NCBI GenBank assembly: GCA_002792495.1
Contig: PFOK01000065.1
Coordinates: 1 to 8,334 of the forward strand
Direction of reading: 5' to 3'
Length of the DNA: 8,334 bases
Source of the DNA: Candidatus Peregrinibacteria bacterium CG_4_10_14_0_2_um_filter_43_11
GTDB lineage: Bacteria; Patescibacteriota; Gracilibacteria; UM-FILTER-43-11
The notes under the pieces: generated by a model
The model's input: the letters and a program-made list of their open reading frames with translations, nothing else
The model's database searches: none
Told to the model about the DNA's origin: nothing
In this document: positions 5,461 to 8,334 of the stretch, piece by piece
Layout: every line of letters begins with the position of its first letter
How positions within the stretch are numbered: the stretch's first letter is position 1
Position numbers and translations under genes: made by a program

Positions 5461-6327
5461 ATGCTTAAAGTACTGACCTTACAAAATTTACAGGATTACG
5501 AACTCATTGATTCCGGGAATCAGGAGCGACTGGAACGTTTTGGATCTTATGTAATCGCCCGACCAGATCCGCAATTGATCTGGAATCCAGCGCTTCCCGA
5601 AAAAGAATGGAACAAAAAAACGGATGCTCTTTTTACCAAAACCGGCGACAACAAAGGACGATGGGAAACAAAAAAAACAATGCCGGAACGATGGCTAATG
5701 CACTACAACGACATCGCATTTTATGCCAAATTAAGCCCCTTTAAACACACCGGCGTTTTTCCCGAACAGGCAGTGCACTGGGAATGGATGAGCGAAATGA
5801 TCAAAAAGACAAAACGCCCGATCAACGTACTCAATCTTTTTGCCTACACGGGAATCAGTTCTTTGGTATGCGCCGCCGCAGGAGCCAGTGTGACCCATGT
5901 GGATGCGTCCCGCCCCACCATCACCTGGGCACGGGAAAATCAAAACGCCTCCAAACTGCACGAAAAACCGATCCGATGGATGCTCGATGATGTGGTAAAA
6001 TTCGTGGAACGTGAGATTAGACGCGGAAGTACCTACGACGCCATCATCATGGATCCTCCCGCGTACGGACGCGGCCCCAAAGGCGAAACATGGTCGTTCA
6101 ATGAATCGTTCCCCGCGCTGATGGGAAACTGTCAAAAATTACTCTCTAAAAATCCCATTTTTGTATTGGTAAATGCCTACGCCATCTCCTCTTCCGCGTT
6201 GATGCTGGAAAACGTGTTAAACGATTATCTTCCAACGGGAAATGTGGAATGCGGAGAACTTTGTTTAAAAGAAAAAAGTGCAGAAAGGCTAGTGTCCACA
6301 GGAATCTTCGCACGGTGGTACCGCTAA
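5461..6327 (+). CDS. class I SAM-dependent methyltransferase (RlmI/RlmK-like)
   Basis: A 288-residue Rossmann-fold methyltransferase resembling the Methyltrans_SAM (PF10672) / RlmI group that acts on 23S rRNA. Visible motifs are motif I NVLNLFAYTG (122-131), the acidic end of strand 2 in VTHVDAS (D148, expected ribose contact), WARENQNAS (156-164), and motif IV DAIIMDPPAYGRG (193-205). The N-terminal ~90 residues form a separate substrate-side region, but I see no clear PUA domain, which full RlmI (about 396 residues) carries. It is thus a shorter relative whose substrate (rRNA cytosine or other) is not fixed by sequence. The ATG at 5461 gives the expected N-terminus, without a ribosome binding site. 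The stop is 14 nt before the MFS transporter start, so these genes are probably cotranscribed, though a functional link is not evident. Confidence 0.82.
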   Translation: MLKVLTLQNLQDYELIDSGNQERLERFGSYVIARPDPQLIWNPALPEKEWNKKTDALFTKTGDNKGRWETKKTMPERWLMHYNDIAFYAKLSPFKHTGVFPEQAVHWEWMSEMIKKTKRPINVLNLFAYTGISSLVCAAAGASVTHVDASRPTITWARENQNASKLHEKPIRWMLDDVVKFVEREIRRGSTYDAIIMDPPAYGRGPKGETWSFNESFPALMGNCQKLLSKNPIFVLVNAYAISSSALMLENVLNDYLPTGNVECGELCLKEKSAERLVSTGIFARWYR

Positions 6328-6341
6328 TAATTCCGATAAAA

Positions 6342-7490
6342 ATGAATCAAAGCGAAACCAAAAAAACAATCAGAGTATTCGGGTTAGCTTCATTTTTAAA
6401 TGACTTCGGTTCCGATATGATCTACCCCATCTGGCCGCTTTTTGTCACCTCGGTCTTGGGAGCGGATATGGCGATTCTGGGATTGGTGGATGGACTTGGG
6501 GAAGCGATTGTTTCTATATCACAAGCCATTTCTGGGTACATTTCGGACAAAACGAAAAAACGGAAAATTTTTGTGTGGATAGGCTATTTCATGGGATCAT
6601 TATCCCGAATCGGTTACGCGCTATCCGGCACGTGGCACTATCTGATTCCATTCAAAATTCTGGATCGCGCCGGAAAAATGCGGGGAGCACCCAGGGACGC
6701 AATAATAGCGGATATTTCCGTTCAGGAGAATCGCGGAAGAAATTTTGGATTCCTGCGAAGCATGGATCACTTGGGTGCTGTATTCGGAATCGTGTTTTGT
6801 ATTCTTTTTTTTAAATTTCTCGGCTATAGAAATCTTTTTTTAATCGCCGCCATCCCCTCGCTCATAGGCGGACTTCTCATTCTGGTCGGGATCAAAGAAA
6901 AAAAGGCGGAAAACATCCGGATCTACAAAGGATTCTCCTTCCGGCACTCGGATAAAAATTTCAAGTTGTTCCTTGTACTTAGCGCGTTTTTTGCAATCGG
7001 GTCTTTCAGTTATTCGTTCCTGTTGATTTTCGCAAAAACATTCGGATTCGGGATCGCGTTTGTTCCTGTGCTTTATCTGATTTTCACGCTTATCGCCTCC
7101 GTTTTTTCGCTCCCTTTCGGAAAACTTGCGGATAAAATCGGACGAAAAAAAATATTGTTTTTAGGGTACTTTTTTTGGGGATTAACCTGCATCGGATTTA
7201 TTTTCAGCCACAATCATTGGGGCATTATCGCAACTTTTATTTTATACGGTCTGCATAAAGGTGCCTTGGAACCGGTACAAAAAACATTTGTATCGGAGCT
7301 GGTTCCCGAAAAATACAGGGGCGGCGGCTTGGGAGGGTACCAAATGACAATCGGTCTTTGTGCGCTACCCGCTTCCCTAATCGCAGGAATTTTATGGGAT
7401 AAAATCAATATATTCGCCCCTTTTTATTTTTCATTAGGATTAACAGTGCTTTCTGTAATCATGCTATTATTTATTAAAGAAAAAAAATAA
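6342..7490 (+). CDS. MFS transporter
   Basis: A 382-residue inner-membrane protein with about 12 hydrophobic segments, typical of the major facilitator superfamily. The cytoplasmic loop motif A occurs in both halves: GYISDKTKKRK (65-75) and GKLADKIGRKK (260-270), the second near-canonical (GxLaDrxGRkk). FGSDMIYPIWPLF (22-34) in the first helix and DRAGKMRGAPRDA (108-120) recall a branch of putative bacterial multidrug/solute MFS proteins with a DRxGKxxRxxPRDA loop. Substrate is unknown. The frame is open upstream to ATG 6249, but that 31-residue extension overlaps the methyltransferase gene and is basic rather than MFS-like; ATG 6342 gives the normal short cytoplasmic N-terminus (MNQSETKK) and a 14-nt gap. 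The stop lies 4 nt before the antiporter start, so the two membrane proteins are very likely translated from one mRNA. Confidence 0.88.
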   Translation: MNQSETKKTIRVFGLASFLNDFGSDMIYPIWPLFVTSVLGADMAILGLVDGLGEAIVSISQAISGYISDKTKKRKIFVWIGYFMGSLSRIGYALSGTWHYLIPFKILDRAGKMRGAPRDAIIADISVQENRGRNFGFLRSMDHLGAVFGIVFCILFFKFLGYRNLFLIAAIPSLIGGLLILVGIKEKKAENIRIYKGFSFRHSDKNFKLFLVLSAFFAIGSFSYSFLLIFAKTFGFGIAFVPVLYLIFTLIASVFSLPFGKLADKIGRKKILFLGYFFWGLTCIGFIFSHNHWGIIATFILYGLHKGALEPVQKTFVSELVPEKYRGGGLGGYQMTIGLCALPASLIAGILWDKINIFAPFYFSLGLTVLSVIMLLFIKEKK

Positions 7491-7494
7491 AAAT

Positions 7495-8334
7495 ATGAAT
7501 CTCATTCTCACGCTGATTGCCGTCTTGGGGATAACCTACGGAGCTACAAAATTGGGAAAGAAAATGAAAATACCTTACGTAGTCGCCCTGATTTTAAGCG
7601 GTCTTATTTGGTCCACCCCTTCTTTAAGGGGAATGATCGATGAAACAAGCCTGCACATCATCTTCAATTTAGGCGACGCGGCGCTCATCACGCTGATGTT
7701 TCTGGCGGGACTGGAAATTTCATCCAGAACCTTCCGTCGGGAAACCACGGAAGCTGTTTTTGTTTCTGTGTCTGCACTCGTCACTTCATTCATTTTTGGT
7801 TTTATTGGAATGCGCGCAATGGGATTCCCCATGATGACTTCCATGATCGCCGGTGTATCACTGGGAATCACGGCAGAAGCGACTACGGCGGAATTGCTTC
7901 TGGAGCTCAAAAAAATAAAAAGTAAAATCGCAGCGCTGATGATGGAAGCGGGTATTTTTGATGACTTACTTGGACTGGCTCTGTTTATCATCATCACGAT
8001 AGTATTCCATACTTTTAATATAAAAGAAGATTTAATGGTAACCCTTTCCATCGCGGCCTTTTTTATGGGAATACTGCTCCAAAAACCGATCAAAAAAATA
8101 AAAATCATGGAACACTTGCTCGAAAAAATATTACCAATTTTTGTCATCCCCTTCTTTTTTGTATCGATGGGAATCCATTTTGAATTGCAGTCATTGATCA
8201 TCAATCCCCTGCTTTTGATTGTGGTTCTGGTATTGGCCATTGCCGGAAAAATGATCGGCACCTTTTTAATAAAACCCTTCACAACTTTAAGGTGGAAACA
8301 ATTGTACGTGGTGGGATGGGCCATGAACAGCCGC
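7495..8334 (+). CDS. CPA2-family cation:proton antiporter, 3' end beyond the window
   Basis: An open frame of 280 codons from ATG 7495 runs off the window without a stop. It encodes a strongly hydrophobic multi-pass membrane protein of the monovalent cation:proton antiporter-2 family (Na+/H+ exchanger domain, PF00999). Visible marks are FLAGLEI (69-75) in an early helix, the core-domain unwound helix segment GITAEATTAELL (124-135), the ion-binding FDDLLGL with D156 and D157, FFFVSMGIHFEL (220-231), GKMIG with K252, and WAMNSR at the very end, where the family's RGE-type motif would follow. The Asp pair favours an electrogenic exchanger. Na+ versus K+ cannot be told. Family members are about 380-400 residues in the membrane domain, and a C-terminal regulatory domain cannot be judged. 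No Shine-Dalgarno motif is visible; the 4-nt gap to the MFS gene suggests translational coupling. Confidence 0.85.
   Translation, partial: MNLILTLIAVLGITYGATKLGKKMKIPYVVALILSGLIWSTPSLRGMIDETSLHIIFNLGDAALITLMFLAGLEISSRTFRRETTEAVFVSVSALVTSFIFGFIGMRAMGFPMMTSMIAGVSLGITAEATTAELLLELKKIKSKIAALMMEAGIFDDLLGLALFIIITIVFHTFNIKEDLMVTLSIAAFFMGILLQKPIKKIKIMEHLLEKILPIFVIPFFFVSMGIHFELQSLIINPLLLIVVLVLAIAGKMIGTFLIKPFTTLRWKQLYVVGWAMNSR

Noticed and set aside
6249..6341. Longer N-terminus for the MFS transporter starting at ATG 6249
   Set aside because: The extra 31 residues are translated from the methyltransferase 3' end in another frame, are very basic and do not look like an MFS N-terminus; ATG 6342 gives the standard start.
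7575..8324. Long minus-strand open frame opposite the antiporter
   Set aside because: The plus strand encodes clear CPA2 motifs (FLAGLEI, FDDLLGL, FFFVSMG); the reverse frame is low-complexity Ser/Ile/Lys-rich and matches nothing, so it is a shadow.
108..8334. Alternative genetic code (UGA as glycine, as in some CPR lineages)
   Set aside because: All main genes are full length with no in-frame TGA, and normal Gly codons are used throughout; the absence of TGA stops is explained by a small sample.

Overview
The window is a gene-dense, moderately AT-rich bacterial segment with short gaps, tight operons and standard-code stops (TAA or TAG only). No rRNA, tRNA, CRISPR array or complete insertion sequence is visible. 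The strongest taxonomic hint is the 558-residue cysteine-rich protein at 3733-5409. It matches, from memory, a family of uncharacterised proteins common in Candidate Phyla Radiation (Patescibacteria) genomes. No start codon in the window has a Shine-Dalgarno motif in front of it. I therefore favour a CPR-type bacterium (Peregrinibacteria or a relative), but this is inference, not proof.

Region 1 (1-2290) is a purine-base deamination pair. A guanine deaminase-like gene has all its catalytic motifs but apparently lacks its N-terminal beta domain. It is followed 41 nt later by a complete adenine deaminase-type member of the adenosine deaminase family. A GC-rich perfect hairpin and the tail of another reading frame lie exactly where homology to guanine deaminase stops, suggesting a rearrangement or element end at the window edge.

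Region 2 (2286-3732) holds an AbiEii-like nucleotidyltransferase with a consensus extended -10 promoter. It is convergent with, and overlaps by 62 bp, a divergent guanylate-kinase-like P-loop protein on the minus strand. A 139-bp divergent intergenic region (3594-3732) carries back-to-back promoters. Both place the predicted transcription start at or within a few bases of the start codon, and one overlaps a 7-bp inverted repeat.

Region 3 (3733-5409) is the cysteine-rich protein. It has an N-terminal four-Cys module, a long array of Cys at multiples of three residues, a duplicated NKQ-KEEY motif, a degenerate C-terminal copy of the N-terminal module, and a terminal zinc ribbon. It is the best candidate here for undescribed biology.

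Region 4 (5461-8334) is an apparent operon: an RlmI-like class I methyltransferase, an MFS transporter 14 nt downstream, and a CPA2-type cation/proton antiporter 4 nt after that, cut by the window end. Apart from the purine pair and the transport pair, I see no evidence that the genes form one pathway.
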